The notes under the pieces were generated by a model that saw only the letters and a list, made by a program, of their open reading frames with translations, had not been told where the DNA came from and ran no database searches. A stretch of 64,000 bases of DNA, taken from CAYZXT01 sp964482515 (lineage in GTDB: Bacteria; Elusimicrobiota; Elusimicrobia; FEN-1173). The stretch covers positions 143,886 to 207,885 of the forward strand of contig CAYZXT010000002.1 of NCBI GenBank assembly GCA_964482515.1, read 5' to 3'. Shown here in pieces: positions 10,808-20,753 of the stretch; within the stretch, counting starts at the first letter, position 1, and each line of letters starts with the position of its first letter. A program made the translations under genes and the position numbers.

Positions 10808-11971
10808 GTGACTTTTTCCCCCGCTGAACGATTGACCAAACTGCCGCCGTACCTTTTCGTTTCCATCGACGAAAAAAAGAAGGCCGCCATCGCCAAGGGC
10901 GCGGACATCATTTCCCTGGGCGTCGGCGATCCCGACCTTCCCACGCCGGCCCACATCATTGAAGCCGGGCAAAAGGCCCTGGCCAAGGCGGCGAACCACC
11001 AATACCCCTTCGGCTCCGGGCTGAAGAGCTTCCGCACGGCCGTGGCGCAATGGTACAAGACGCGTTTCAATGTCGACCTGGACGTTGACACGGAGATCCA
11101 CTCGCTCATCGGCTCCAAGGACGGGCTCACGCACCTGCCGCTCGCGTTCATCAACCCGGGAGACACCGTGCTGGTTCCCGAACCGGCGTATCCGGCCTAC
11201 AATGCGGCCGTGATCCTGGCGGGCGGCGTGACGCAGTGGGTCCCGATCACGGAGAAGAACCGCTTCCTGCCGGATTTCTCCGCCGTGCCGAAGGACGTTT
11301 TGAAGAAGGCGAAGTTTCTCTTCCTGAATTTCCCCGGCAATCCCACGTCCGCTGTCGCCGACCGCCCGTTCTTCGAATCCGTCGTGAAATTGGCCAAGGA
11401 ATACGGGTTTTTTGTCGCGCACGATGCGCCCTATTCGGAGATGTATTACGGCGAGCCGCCGATCTCCTTTCTCTCCGTGCCCGGCGCGAAGGACGTGGGC
11501 GTGGAATTCCATTCCTGCTCCAAGACCTACAACATGACGGGTTGGCGCATCGGCTGGGTCTGCGGCAACCGCGACATCGTGAAAGGCCTCGGGAAGCTGA
11601 AGGACAACTTCGACTCCGGCGTCTTCCAGGCGGTCCAGGAAGCCGGCATCGCGGCGCTGAGCGGTCCCCAGGACTGCGTGGCCGAGATGCGGAAGATTTA
11701 TAAAGAGCGCCGGGACGTTTGGGTGTCCGGTTTGCGGAAGCTTGGATGGAATGTGTTCGAGCCGCCGGCGACGTTCTACGTCTGGGCCCATGTGCCCGCC
11801 GGATACACGTCCACCAAAGCCGTGGAGCGCTTGCTGGAAGAAGCCCACATCGTCTGCACGCCAGGCTCCGGATTCGGCCCGTCGGGCGAAGGCTATGTCC
11901 GCTTCGCGCTCACCGTTCCCGTGAAGCGGCTGCAGGAAGCGTTGGCCAGAATCGAAAAGGTGAAATGGTAG
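10808..11971 (+). CDS. dapL: LL-diaminopimelate aminotransferase
   Basis: Class I PLP aminotransferase that makes LL-diaminopimelate from tetrahydrodipicolinate and glutamate in one step, bypassing DapC/D/E. It has 387 residues with the family start PPYLFVSIDEKK, then LGVGDPDLPTP, the cofactor-binding NFPGNPTS, and the Schiff-base Lys239 in SCSKTYNMTGWRIGW. It starts at GTG 10808 behind AAGGAG. Linkage to dapA, dapB, dapF and lysA makes the DapL assignment much safer than sequence alone. Other class I aminotransferases are the alternative. Confidence 0.9.
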   Translation: MTFSPAERLTKLPPYLFVSIDEKKKAAIAKGADIISLGVGDPDLPTPAHIIEAGQKALAKAANHQYPFGSGLKSFRTAVAQWYKTRFNVDLDVDTEIHSLIGSKDGLTHLPLAFINPGDTVLVPEPAYPAYNAAVILAGGVTQWVPITEKNRFLPDFSAVPKDVLKKAKFLFLNFPGNPTSAVADRPFFESVVKLAKEYGFFVAHDAPYSEMYYGEPPISFLSVPGAKDVGVEFHSCSKTYNMTGWRIGWVCGNRDIVKGLGKLKDNFDSGVFQAVQEAGIAALSGPQDCVAEMRKIYKERRDVWVSGLRKLGWNVFEPPATFYVWAHVPAGYTSTKAVERLLEEAHIVCTPGSGFGPSGEGYVRFALTVPVKRLQEALARIEKVKW

Positions 11972-12013
11972 ATTTCACCCCCCACCTTAATCCTCCCCCT
12001 CAAGGGGGGAGGA
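11959..12013 (+). repeat. Two consecutive hairpins, the second covering the ribosome site
   Basis: The first stem pairs GGTGAAAT (11959-11966) with ATTTCACC (11972-11979) and spans the dapL stop codon. The second pairs TCCTCCCCC (11991-11999) with GGGGGAGGA (12005-12013), with a 5-base loop. The second arm contains the GGAGGA ribosome site of the next gene (ATG 12021). The C-rich/G-rich palindrome resembles dispersed intergenic repeats seen in many bacterial genomes. Confidence 0.55.
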
Positions 12014-12020
12014 GAACAAG

Positions 12021-12752
12021 ATGTACATCCGCATTGTTTTAGTCCGTTCCCGCAACCCCTTGAACATCGGCGCCGCGGCCCGCGCCATGGCGAACTTCGG
12101 CCTGGGCGACATGGTCGTCGTCAATCCCTACCGCAAAGCCTGGCGCGAAACCGTGTCCGCCGTCGGCGCGGAGAAACTGGTATTGAACGCGCGCCTGGCG
12201 AAGAGCGTCAACGAAGCCGTGGCCGACTGCGATTTTGTTTTCGGCACCACAACGGTGCGCGACCGCCATTGGGACCGCCCCATCGTGAAGCTGCCGGACG
12301 TCTCCTCGTTTTTGAAGAAGCGCCGCACCCCGCCGCGAAAAATCGCGGTCCTCTTCGGTTCCGAGAAGACCGGCTTAAGCGCCGAGGAGTTGGAGCCCTG
12401 CCACGCCGTGTTGACGATCCCCACCAGCGCGCAATGTCCGTCCATGAATCTGGGCCAGGCCGTGGCCGTGAGTTGTTATGAACTCATGCGGCAGAACAAG
12501 AAACTGGGGAGCGTCCGCAGAAGCGCCGAGTCGCTGCCGGCCAGCGCCGGGGACGTGGAGCGGGTGGCGATGAATCTGGAAAAACTTTTCACCGCCATTA
12601 ATTATCTCTATTTCCTCTCGCCGGAAGTCCGCGCGAAGAAAATCCGCCGCACGCTCTACAATTGGGGCCTGCGCAAACCGGACTTGGCCTTGATCCACGG
12701 GCTTTGCCGTTACGCCATGAAACATGTACAGTCCCCGGCGAAGCGCTCGTAA
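12021..12752 (+). CDS. TrmJ-like tRNA/rRNA 2'-O-methyltransferase
   Basis: SPOUT-class RNA methyltransferase of 243 residues. The opening IRIVLVRSRNPLNIGAAARA resembles TrmJ (tRNA Cm/Um32), motif 2 is VLFGSEKTGLS, and motif 3 is IPTSAQCPSMNLGQAVAV, which together form the trefoil-knot AdoMet site. The ribosome site is buried in a predicted hairpin. The last 29 bases overlap folK. Substrate choice (tRNA position 32 or another RNA) cannot be fixed without an alignment. Confidence 0.85.
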   Translation: MYIRIVLVRSRNPLNIGAAARAMANFGLGDMVVVNPYRKAWRETVSAVGAEKLVLNARLAKSVNEAVADCDFVFGTTTVRDRHWDRPIVKLPDVSSFLKKRRTPPRKIAVLFGSEKTGLSAEELEPCHAVLTIPTSAQCPSMNLGQAVAVSCYELMRQNKKLGSVRRSAESLPASAGDVERVAMNLEKLFTAINYLYFLSPEVRAKKIRRTLYNWGLRKPDLALIHGLCRYAMKHVQSPAKRS

Positions 12753-13257
12753 AGTTCAGCCCGCCCGGGTTTTCATCGGGTTCGGCGCGAACATTCCGCC
12801 GCGCATGGATTATTTGCGCTGCGCCGCCTTCCTACTGCGGCGGCTTCCGGGCACGCAGGTGAGAAAACTCTCGCCGGTCTACGAAACGTCCCCGGTCGGT
12901 CCGAAGCAGGCGGATTTTCTCAACGCGGCCGCTGAAATTTCAACCCAACTCAGTCCGGCCGATCTGCTGAAGGCGCTCAAGAAAACGGAACGCGAGCTGG
13001 GCCGCCGCCCGGGAACGCGTTGGGGTCCGCGGGAGATCGACCTCGACATCTTGTTGTATGAAGCGCGCGTTGTCCGGTCGAGAAATCTGACCGTGCCCCA
13101 TCCCGGTTTGAACGCACGCAAGTTCGCGCTGAAACCCCTTTTGGATTTGGCGCCGCGGCTGCGCCACCCGGTTTCCGGAGAGCCGCTGCGTAAGCTTTAT
13201 CGTCGATTGACGGGTCCCGGCCAAAGAATTAGACTGTATCGTAGACGCTGGAAATGA
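12724..13257 (+). CDS. folK: 6-Hydroxymethyl-7,8-dihydropterin pyrophosphokinase
   Basis: Transfers pyrophosphate from ATP to hydroxymethyldihydropterin in folate synthesis. It has 177 residues. FIGFGANIPPR near residue 17 is the family start, SPVYETSPVG follows, then RRPGTRWGPREIDLDILLY, in which the two aspartates bind magnesium, and finally VPHPGLNARKFAL. It overlaps the methyltransferase by 29 bases and panB by ATGA. Folate supply makes sense beside panB, whose co-substrate is methylene-tetrahydrofolate. Confidence 0.93.
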   Translation: MYSPRRSARKVQPARVFIGFGANIPPRMDYLRCAAFLLRRLPGTQVRKLSPVYETSPVGPKQADFLNAAAEISTQLSPADLLKALKKTERELGRRPGTRWGPREIDLDILLYEARVVRSRNLTVPHPGLNARKFALKPLLDLAPRLRHPVSGEPLRKLYRRLTGPGQRIRLYRRRWK

Positions 13258-14066
13258 GAGCCCCCATGCCAACGAAGGTCACCACCTCCACACTCCTGGA
13301 AATGAAAAAGCGCGGCGAGAAGATCGCCGTCCTTACATGCTATGACGCCTCCATGGCGCGGCTGCTCGACGCCCATGAGATCGACGTCGTCCTGGTGGGC
13401 GATTCCGTCGCCAACGTGAAGATGGGCCACGGCAGCACCATCCCCGTGACGTTGGAAGACATGCTCCTCTACACCCGCGCGGCGGCCCGCGGTATCCGGC
13501 GCGCGCTCCTGGTGGCGGACATGCCTTTCCTCAGCTATGAAATGGATCCCAGGGAAGCCGTGAAGAACGCCGGCGTCCTCGTGAAGTCCGGCGGCGCGGA
13601 GGCCGTGAAGGTGGAAGGCGGCGACGACATTCTTCCTTCGGTCAAGGCGCTGGTGAAAGCGCGCATCCCCGTGATCGGCCATCTCGGCCTGACGCCCCAA
13701 TCCTATTTGAAGCTCGGCGGTTACCGCGTGCAGGGAAAATCATCGTCGGAAGCGGACAAAATCGTCAAACAAGCCAAACGCCTGGAGGCGGCCGGAGTGT
13801 TCGCCGTTGTCTTGGAGGCGATCCCGGCGGAACTCGGAAAACGGATTTCCCGCGCCTTGAAAATCCCCACCATCGGTATCGGCGCCGGGCGGGATTGCGA
13901 CGGACAGGTGTTGGTTCTGGACGACATGCTCGGTCTCGGCGACGGCCTGGTCCCCAAGTTCGTGAAACGCTACGCCGAACTGCGGAAAGCGGCCGGGCGC
14001 GCGGTGCGCGAATACCGCCTTGACGTCAAGGCCGGCCGTTTCCCCGGCAAAGAACACCAATATTAA
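13254..14066 (+). CDS. panB: 3-Methyl-2-oxobutanoate hydroxymethyltransferase
   Basis: First pantothenate-specific step: adds a hydroxymethyl group from methylene-THF to ketoisovalerate. It has 270 residues in a TIM-barrel family. Metal- and substrate-binding motifs VLVGDSVANVKMGH and AEAVKVEGGDD are visible, as is GHLGLTPQSY. The first ATG overlaps the folK stop. A second in-frame ATG at 13266 is also possible. panC follows after one intervening hydrolase gene. Confidence 0.95.
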   Translation: MRAPMPTKVTTSTLLEMKKRGEKIAVLTCYDASMARLLDAHEIDVVLVGDSVANVKMGHGSTIPVTLEDMLLYTRAAARGIRRALLVADMPFLSYEMDPREAVKNAGVLVKSGGAEAVKVEGGDDILPSVKALVKARIPVIGHLGLTPQSYLKLGGYRVQGKSSSEADKIVKQAKRLEAAGVFAVVLEAIPAELGKRISRALKIPTIGIGAGRDCDGQVLVLDDMLGLGDGLVPKFVKRYAELRKAAGRAVREYRLDVKAGRFPGKEHQY

Positions 14067-14086
14067 ATCCGGCCCGGTTCCCGTCC

Positions 14087-14998
14087 ATGTCGCGGCTGCG
14101 CGCAATCCTTGAGACGCCTCTCCCTATGACCTGGATCATCCTCGGCGGCATCACCGCGTTCATCCTCCTTTGGGGCTGGTATTCCTCCGGCCTCGTCATG
14201 CATCTGTCGCGCTTCCCGCTCCACGCCATCCCGGCGACCTTCGGTCTGCCCTCCGAAACGATCAATTTTTCGTCGGAAGACGGCGTCCCCTTGGCCGGAT
14301 GGTTTATTGAAGCCTCTCCGGCTTCAGACGTCACATTGATCGTTTGCCACGGTTACGGTGCCAATCGGTCCGACGTGCTGCCGTCCACCCACTTCTTGAA
14401 CAAACGCGGCGGATACAATCTCTTATATTTCGATTTCCGCAACCACGGCGAAAGCGGCGGCAACGTGACGTCCCTCGGCGCCCTCGAGCAGCGTGACCTG
14501 CGCGCGGCCATCGCTTATCTGAAGAAGGAAAAGCCGGCCCAATGCGCGCGGCTGGGATTATTCGGGTTGTCCATGGGCGGATCGGTGGCGCTGTCGGTCG
14601 CGGCCAAAACGCCGTCCGTGGCCGCGGTGGCCGCGGAAAGCGCTTTCTCCTCTTATGACGAGGTGATCGCCCGCTTCGCGCGGCTTTTCTATCACGTGCC
14701 GCGCTACCCCTTCATCCCGATAACGCTCACTTTCGTGAAACTGCGGTTCGGATTTACGCCCGATTCTTTCTCGCCGATCCATTCCATCGACCGGATTTCC
14801 CCGCGCCCGGTGTTTCTGATCCAGGGCGATAGCGACGCCCGGATGCCGGTGAGCGAAGGGGAAGCACTGTACGCGCGGGCGAAGGAGCCGAAGGCGCTTT
14901 GGACCGTCCCCGGCGCGGACCACGCCCAAGTGGCGGAGGTCGCGGGCGCGGAATTCGAGCGGCGGCTTTTGGAGTTCTTCGCGGGAGTCTTTAAATGA
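14087..14998 (+). CDS. Membrane-anchored alpha/beta hydrolase
   Basis: A 303-residue alpha/beta-hydrolase with an N-terminal hydrophobic anchor (residues 15-32, WIILGGITAFILLWGWY). The nucleophile elbow is GLSMGGS. The acid lies in QGDSDARMP and the catalytic histidine in GADHAQV near the C-terminus, so a full triad is present. It resembles the family with a YfhR/BEM46-like architecture. It sits between panB and panC and overlaps panC by ATGA. Its substrate is unknown, and there is no evidence that it takes part in pantothenate synthesis. A second possible start is the ATG at 14129. Confidence 0.83.
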   Translation: MSRLRAILETPLPMTWIILGGITAFILLWGWYSSGLVMHLSRFPLHAIPATFGLPSETINFSSEDGVPLAGWFIEASPASDVTLIVCHGYGANRSDVLPSTHFLNKRGGYNLLYFDFRNHGESGGNVTSLGALEQRDLRAAIAYLKKEKPAQCARLGLFGLSMGGSVALSVAAKTPSVAAVAAESAFSSYDEVIARFARLFYHVPRYPFIPITLTFVKLRFGFTPDSFSPIHSIDRISPRPVFLIQGDSDARMPVSEGEALYARAKEPKALWTVPGADHAQVAEVAGAEFERRLLEFFAGVFK

Positions 14999-15849
14999 AA
15001 ATCATTCGATCGCCGCAACGGATGCAGAAACTGGCCCTATCCTGGCGAAGGCGGGGAAAAACCGTCGGGTTCGTTCCGACCATGGGCGCGCTGCACGCAG
15101 GACACCTCTCTTTGATTCATAGGGCCCGTCGGGAAAACAAGGCGGTCGTGGTGTCGATCTTCGTCAACCCGACGCAGTTCGGGCCCAAAGAGGATTTGAA
15201 AAAATACCCGCGGCCCTTCGCTCGTGACCGGAAGTTGTGCGCGGCGGCCGGCGCGGACGTGATTTTCTATCCGTCGCCCAAAGACATGTATCCACCGGAG
15301 TTTCAAACCTGGGTCGACGTGGAAAAGTTGTCCCGACCGATGGAAGGCAAGTCCCGCCCCGGGCATTTTCGCGGAGTGGCCACGGTGGTCGCGAAACTCC
15401 TCAACATCGTCCAGCCGGCGCGCGCCTATTTCGGACAGAAGGATTTCCAGCAGATGCGGATCGTCCGGCGCATGGTCGAAGACCTGAACATGCCCTTCGC
15501 GGTCGTTGCCTGCCCCACGGTGCGGGAGCCTGGCGGGCTGGCGATGTCGAGCCGCAACGCTTACCTTTCTCCGACGGAAAAACAGGCGGCCGAGGGGATT
15601 TCCCGCGCTTTACGGACCGCCGCCGAACTGTTAAAATTCCCTTTCCACACCGCGTCCCGGCACGCCCTCGCGGCCGCGCGGCGGATCCTGCTAAGAATTC
15701 CGGGCGGGCGTTTGGAATATGTGGAGGCGCTGGACGCTGAAACGCTCCGGCCCCTCGCCCTCGCTTCCCGAAGCGCCGTTATTGCTGTCGCCCTGATGCT
15801 TGGCCCAACTCGTCTGATCGACAATATCCTGGTTTCCCGGAAACGATAA
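14995..15849 (+). CDS. panC: Pantothenate synthetase
   Basis: Joins pantoate and beta-alanine through a pantoyl-adenylate. It has 284 residues in the cytidylyltransferase superfamily. FVPTMGALHAGHLSLI near residue 24 carries the HIGH-like motif, VVSIFVNPTQFGP and YFGQKDFQQ bind substrate, and MSSRNAYLS is the KMSKS-like loop. Its ATG overlaps the stop of the preceding hydrolase. There is no panD in the window. Confidence 0.95.
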   Translation: MKIIRSPQRMQKLALSWRRRGKTVGFVPTMGALHAGHLSLIHRARRENKAVVVSIFVNPTQFGPKEDLKKYPRPFARDRKLCAAAGADVIFYPSPKDMYPPEFQTWVDVEKLSRPMEGKSRPGHFRGVATVVAKLLNIVQPARAYFGQKDFQQMRIVRRMVEDLNMPFAVVACPTVREPGGLAMSSRNAYLSPTEKQAAEGISRALRTAAELLKFPFHTASRHALAAARRILLRIPGGRLEYVEALDAETLRPLALASRSAVIAVALMLGPTRLIDNILVSRKR

Positions 15850-15850
15850 C

Positions 15851-17536
15851 ATGCCCAAAACGATCACCAGCGACTTCCTCATCATCGGCAGCGGCATCGC
15901 CGGCCTTTCCCTGGCGCTCAAAGCGTCCAAGTTCGGCTCCGTGTCATTGGTGACCAAACGCGAGATTTTCGAGTCCGCCACGGCGAACGCCCAGGGCGGA
16001 CTGGCTGTCGTGATTTCCGCCGAAGACTCATTTGAAGAACACGTGAAAGACACGCTGAAGGCAGGCGGCGGGCTGTGCCACGAAGACATCGTCCGGAAGG
16101 TCGTGACGGAAGCGCCCGCCCGGCTGCAGGACCTGATCGATTGGGGCGTGAACTTCGCGGAGAGCGAGACGCGGCTTCCGTCGGAAGAGCTGAAGTTCGA
16201 GCTCGGTCTGGAAGGCGGGCACACGCACCGCCGGATTTTGCATGTCGGCGATTACACGGGCCACGCCATCGAACAGGTCCTGGTGGACCGCGCGCGCGCC
16301 GAGCCCCGGATAAAAATCTACGAACACCATTTCGCCATCGACCTGATCACGCTGAAGCACGCGGAGGAACTGCAAGATGGAAGCTTCCGCCCCGTCCGAC
16401 AGAAGGGGACGTTGCCTGGAGGCAACGCCTGCGCCGGGGCCTATGTGCTGGAAGCGGAGACCGGCGAGGTCCACACGTTCCTCGCGCGGGCCACGGCGCT
16501 CTGCACGGGCGGAGCGGGCAAGGTCTATCTCTATACGTCCAACCCGGACGTGGCCACGGGCGACGGCATGGCCATGGCCTATCGCGCCGGCGCGCGGCTG
16601 GCCAACATGGAGTTCGTGCAATTCCATCCGACCTGTTTGTATCAGCCCAAGGCCAAAAACTTCCTGATCTCCGAAGCGCTGCGCGGCGAAGGCGCGATAT
16701 TGAAAAACCGCCACGGCGAACGGTTCGTTCAGAAGGTGGATCCGCGGGCGGAACTGGCGCCCCGGGACATCGTGGCCCGCGCCATCGACGCGGAACTGAA
16801 GCGCACGGGCGACGACTGCGTGTTCCTGGACATCACCCACCGCGGCGCGGATTTCATCCGCCGCCGGTTTCCTCGGATCTATGAGCGCTGCGGGACATTC
16901 GGCATCGACATCACGGTCCAGCCGATCCCCGTCGTTCCCGCGGCCCACTACTTCTGCGGCGGCATCGTGACCGACGATCGCGGCCAAACCACCATCCCGC
17001 GGCTGGCGGCGGTGGGCGAGGCGGCCTGCACCGGTTTGCACGGCGCCAACCGCCTGGCGTCCAACTCCTTGCCCGAAGCGTTGGTCTTCGCCCACGCGGT
17101 TTCGGAAGCGTGGAGGGAATTGAAGGATGCGGACTTCCCCATCGCCGCGAAGGACGCTCCGCCCTGGAACCCCGGCCGCGCCCGCAACCCCGACGAGCAG
17201 GTGGTGATCCGCCAGGTCTGGGAAGAAATCCGCCGCTTCATGTGGAATTATGTCGGCATCGCGCGCACGACCCAGCGGCTGGAGCGCGCCAAACGCCGCA
17301 TGGACCTTCTGCGGGTCGAGATCCAGGAGCAATATTGGGACTTCCATGTGACGCCGGACCTTTTGGAGCTGCGCGACATCGCCGTGGTGGCGGAGCAGGT
17401 GATCCGCTGCGCCCTGTCGCGGAAGGAATCCCGCGGCCTGCACTATACCCTGGACCATCCGCAGTCCGATGAAGGGCAGCTGAGAGATACGTTCGTCGAA
17501 CAATCCGTGGCCGAACCCTGGCTGGCGGAACGATAA
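15851..17536 (+). CDS. nadB: L-aspartate oxidase
   Basis: FAD enzyme that oxidises aspartate to iminoaspartate, the first step of de novo NAD synthesis. It has 561 residues, slightly longer than the usual 530-540. The FAD loop is IIGSGIAGLSLALKA at residues 11-25, and the fumarate-reductase-like signature is HGANRLASNSLPEALVFA near 397-414. It starts one base after panC. nadA and nadC are not in the window. A short palindrome at 16410-16427 lies inside the gene where the protein reads KGTLPGGNACAG. Confidence 0.94.
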   Translation: MPKTITSDFLIIGSGIAGLSLALKASKFGSVSLVTKREIFESATANAQGGLAVVISAEDSFEEHVKDTLKAGGGLCHEDIVRKVVTEAPARLQDLIDWGVNFAESETRLPSEELKFELGLEGGHTHRRILHVGDYTGHAIEQVLVDRARAEPRIKIYEHHFAIDLITLKHAEELQDGSFRPVRQKGTLPGGNACAGAYVLEAETGEVHTFLARATALCTGGAGKVYLYTSNPDVATGDGMAMAYRAGARLANMEFVQFHPTCLYQPKAKNFLISEALRGEGAILKNRHGERFVQKVDPRAELAPRDIVARAIDAELKRTGDDCVFLDITHRGADFIRRRFPRIYERCGTFGIDITVQPIPVVPAAHYFCGGIVTDDRGQTTIPRLAAVGEAACTGLHGANRLASNSLPEALVFAHAVSEAWRELKDADFPIAAKDAPPWNPGRARNPDEQVVIRQVWEEIRRFMWNYVGIARTTQRLERAKRRMDLLRVEIQEQYWDFHVTPDLLELRDIAVVAEQVIRCALSRKESRGLHYTLDHPQSDEGQLRDTFVEQSVAEPWLAER

Positions 17537-17548
17537 CAAGGAGCCGAC

Positions 17549-17851
17549 ATGGCGCTGAAAGAATGCAAGAATTTGACCGAGGTTCGCGAGCAAGTGGACG
17601 ACATCGACGCGCGCCTGGTGAGGCTCATCGCCCAACGGGCGAGTTACGTCCGGCAGGCCGCCAGGTTTAAAAAGAGCGCGCAGGACGTGAAAGCGCCGGC
17701 GCGGATGCAGCAGGTTTTGGAGAACGTCCGTAATTTAGCGAAGATCAACGGGCTGGACCCGGATTTGGTGGAAGAGGTCTATCACATCCTCATCACGAAG
17801 CTCACCGAGGAAGAAATGGCGGTGTTTGAGCAAGAGAAGGAACCAAAGTAA
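17549..17851 (+). CDS. Chorismate mutase, AroQ type
   Basis: A 100-residue all-helical protein with the AroQ-class pattern: VDDIDARLVRLIAQRASYV (residues 16-34), then a conserved lysine before the second helix and a C-terminal helix DPDLVEEVYHILI. It would convert chorismate to prephenate for Phe/Tyr. A related isochorismate pyruvate-lyase activity cannot be excluded from length alone. It lies 12 bases after nadB, behind AAGGAG. Confidence 0.85.
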   Translation: MALKECKNLTEVREQVDDIDARLVRLIAQRASYVRQAARFKKSAQDVKAPARMQQVLENVRNLAKINGLDPDLVEEVYHILITKLTEEEMAVFEQEKEPK

Positions 17852-17894
17852 CACGCCTGCGTTATAACATTACCCATTGAATTTTTGAGGACAC

Positions 17895-20753
17895 ATGGAA
17901 TCCGACGTCATCCGCATCCGCGGCGCCCGTGAGCACAATCTCAAAAACATCACGCTGGAGATCCCCCGCAACAAGCTGGTGGTGATCACCGGGCTCTCCG
18001 GCTCCGGCAAGAGCTCCCTGGCCTTCGACACGATCTACGCCGAAGGGCAGCGCCGCTACGTCGAGAGCTTGTCGGCCTACGCCCGGCAGTTCCTGGAGTT
18101 GATGGAAAAACCGGACGTCGACCTGATCGAAGGTTTGTCTCCCGCTATAGCGATCGAACAGCGCGCGCCGTCGCATAACCCGCGCTCCACGGTCGGCACG
18201 GTCACCGAGATCTACGATTACCTCCGCCTCCTCTTCGCCCGCATCGGCGTTCCCCATTGCCCGCAGTGCGGCCGCGAAATCAAACCCCAATCCGCCACGC
18301 AGATCATCAACGAAGTCACGAAACAGCACTCCGGCCAGAAAATCCAGGTCCTGTCGCCGCTCATCCAGGGCCGCACGGGGACTTACGAAGAACTTTTCGC
18401 GCGCTACAAGAAACTGGGCTACGTCCGAGTCCGCGTCGATGGGAAGGTCCACGACCTGGAAAATAAGATCAAACTGGACCGCTACAAGAAGCACACCATC
18501 GAGCTGGTGGTGGACCGGATCCAGGTGTCGCCCGAGGGCCGGGAGCGTTTGGCGGATTCCATTGAAACCGCCCTGAAGGAATCCCGGGGATTGGTGTTGA
18601 TCCAGCCCGAAGGTTCAAAGGACCCAGGCCAGCTTTTTTCCGAACACCACGCCTGCCCCCATTGCGGCATCAGCCTGCCGGACATCGAACCGCGGCTGTT
18701 TTCCTTCAACAGCCCCTACGGCGCCTGCGCGGAGTGCGACGGGTTGGGCGTGAAGCTGGAGATCACGGAAGATCTGGTGGTCCTCGATCCTTCGGTGTCG
18801 ATCCGCGACGGCGCCCTCAGCGCCTGGTCCGACCCGGTCACCACGCGGACGAACCGCTGGAAAAAATCCTGGGCCGGCTATTACGACGAGATTTTATCGG
18901 AAGTCTGCCGCCGCCACAAAATCCCCATGGACCGCCCCTGGAACCTGCTCTCGAAGGAGCACCAGAGGATGCTGCTGCACGGCGGCGTCGAACATAAGTC
19001 CCCTTGGTCCAAGAAAGAAACCGAATTCGAAGGCGTCATCCCGAACTTGCAGCGGCGTTATAAGGAATCCGAATCGGAGTTCGTGAAAGAGGAAGTGCGC
19101 GACCGTTTCATGCGCAGCCGGACCTGTCCTCTCTGCAAAGGCGCGCGCCTGAAGACCGAGGCGCTGGCCGTGACCGTCGGGAAGAAGTCCATCGCGGACG
19201 TCACGCACTTCAGCGTGAAGGACGCCCAAATGTTTTTCCAGGGATTGGAATTCACGGACCGCGAGAAACTGGTGGGACGGCAGATCATGAAGGAAATCCA
19301 GTCGCGGCTGAACTTCCTGGTGGACGTGGGGTTGGACTACGTGAACTTGAACCGCGAGTCCGCCACCCTGGCGGGCGGCGAGGCCCAGCGCATCCATCTG
19401 GCGACGCAGATCGGATCGGGGCTCGTCGGCGTTTTGTACGTGCTGGACGAACCCACCATCGGGCTGCATCCGCGCGACAATCAGAGGTTGTTGGCGACGC
19501 TTTTGCATCTGCGGGACCTGGGAAACACGCTGGTCGTGGTGGAGCACGACGAGGACACCATTCGCGCCGCGGACTGGGTGGTGGACATCGGCCCGGGGGC
19601 GGGCGTGCACGGCGGCGAGGTCGTGGTGAGCGGCACGCTGGACGATGTGCTGAAGTCCAAGCGGTCCGTCACCGGCGCCTATTTGCGCGAGGAGCGTTTC
19701 GTCCCCCTGCCGCAGAAGCGCCGGGAACCGGGAGAACGGTTCATCGAGATCAAAGGGGCGACGCAGTTTAATCTGAAGAATGTCGACGTCAAAATACCGC
19801 TCGGGCTGTTCGTCGGCGTGACGGGCGTGTCCGGTTCGGGAAAATCGACGCTGGTGGAGGAAGTCCTCTACAAAGCCATTGCGAAAAAATTGAACGGCGC
19901 CAAGGATGAACCCGGAAAGCATAAGGCGATCAACGGTCTGGAACACATCGACAAAGTCGTGGTGGTGGACCAGACGCCCATCGGCCGCACGCCGCGGTCC
20001 AACCCGGCGACCTACACCGGCGCCTTCGGCTCGATCCGCGATCTTTTCGCGCAGCTCCCCGAGGCCAAGCGCCGCGGCTACATGCCCGGACGTTTTTCCT
20101 TCAACGTGAAGGGCGGACGCTGCGAGAATTGCCAGGGCGACGGCACGCTCAAGATTTCCATGCAGTTCCTGCCGGACGTCTACGTGAAATGCGAGCAATG
20201 CGCCGGCAAGCGGTTCAACCAGGAGACGCTGGAAGTGAAGTACAAGGGTAAGTCCATCGCGGACGTGCTGGAAATGCCGGTGGAGGAAGCCGTGAAGTTC
20301 TTTGAGAACATTCCGGCCGTGAGCCGGATCCTGCAGACGCTGGTGGACGTGGGGATGGAGTACGTCGCCGTGGGCCAGCCGGCCACCACGCTTTCCGGGG
20401 GCGAAGCCCAGCGCGTGAAGCTGGCGACGGAATTGTCCCGCCGCGCCACGGGCCGCACGCTCTACATTCTGGACGAACCCACCACGGGGCTGCACTTCGC
20501 GGACGTGGAGAAATTATTGGGAGTGCTTCACCGTCTTGTGGACAGCGGAAACACCGTCTTGGTGATCGAGCACAACTTGGACGTGATCAAGACCGCGGAC
20601 TGGCTTTTGGACATGGGGCCGGAGGGCGGTTCCGGCGGCGGGCAATTGGTGGCGGCGGGCACGCCCGAGGACGTCGTCGCGACGCCCGCGTCTCATACGG
20701 GGAAATATCTAAAACCGCTCCTCGCGAAAAAACAAATCAAAGTCCTCGCTTAA
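17895..20753 (+). CDS. uvrA: Excinuclease ABC subunit A
   Basis: DNA-damage sensor of nucleotide excision repair. It has 952 residues and two ABC ATPase modules. The first Walker A is [20 protein letters not shown] near residue 32, and the zinc modules include [13 protein letters not shown]...CAEC and CENCQGDG...CEQC. The second Walker A is [18 protein letters not shown] near 640. Signature motifs LAGGEAQRI and LSGGEAQRV are both present. A GAGG ribosome site precedes ATG 17895. Its 3' end overlaps by 17 bases the 3' end of the convergent sigma-factor gene. Confidence 0.97.
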   Translation: MESDVIRIRGAREHNLKNITLEIPRNKLVVITGLSGSGKSSLAFDTIYAEGQRRYVESLSAYARQFLELMEKPDVDLIEGLSPAIAIEQRAPSHNPRSTVGTVTEIYDYLRLLFARIGVPHCPQCGREIKPQSATQIINEVTKQHSGQKIQVLSPLIQGRTGTYEELFARYKKLGYVRVRVDGKVHDLENKIKLDRYKKHTIELVVDRIQVSPEGRERLADSIETALKESRGLVLIQPEGSKDPGQLFSEHHACPHCGISLPDIEPRLFSFNSPYGACAECDGLGVKLEITEDLVVLDPSVSIRDGALSAWSDPVTTRTNRWKKSWAGYYDEILSEVCRRHKIPMDRPWNLLSKEHQRMLLHGGVEHKSPWSKKETEFEGVIPNLQRRYKESESEFVKEEVRDRFMRSRTCPLCKGARLKTEALAVTVGKKSIADVTHFSVKDAQMFFQGLEFTDREKLVGRQIMKEIQSRLNFLVDVGLDYVNLNRESATLAGGEAQRIHLATQIGSGLVGVLYVLDEPTIGLHPRDNQRLLATLLHLRDLGNTLVVVEHDEDTIRAADWVVDIGPGAGVHGGEVVVSGTLDDVLKSKRSVTGAYLREERFVPLPQKRREPGERFIEIKGATQFNLKNVDVKIPLGLFVGVTGVSGSGKSTLVEEVLYKAIAKKLNGAKDEPGKHKAINGLEHIDKVVVVDQTPIGRTPRSNPATYTGAFGSIRDLFAQLPEAKRRGYMPGRFSFNVKGGRCENCQGDGTLKISMQFLPDVYVKCEQCAGKRFNQETLEVKYKGKSIADVLEMPVEEAVKFFENIPAVSRILQTLVDVGMEYVAVGQPATTLSGGEAQRVKLATELSRRATGRTLYILDEPTTGLHFADVEKLLGVLHRLVDSGNTVLVIEHNLDVIKTADWLLDMGPEGGSGGGQLVAAGTPEDVVATPASHTGKYLKPLLAKKQIKVLA

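Noticed and set aside
16410..16427. Palindrome CGTTGCC/GGCAACG inside nadB
   Set aside because: It is short, in frame and consistent with normal codons. It lacks the insertion-like protein segment seen in rsmG.
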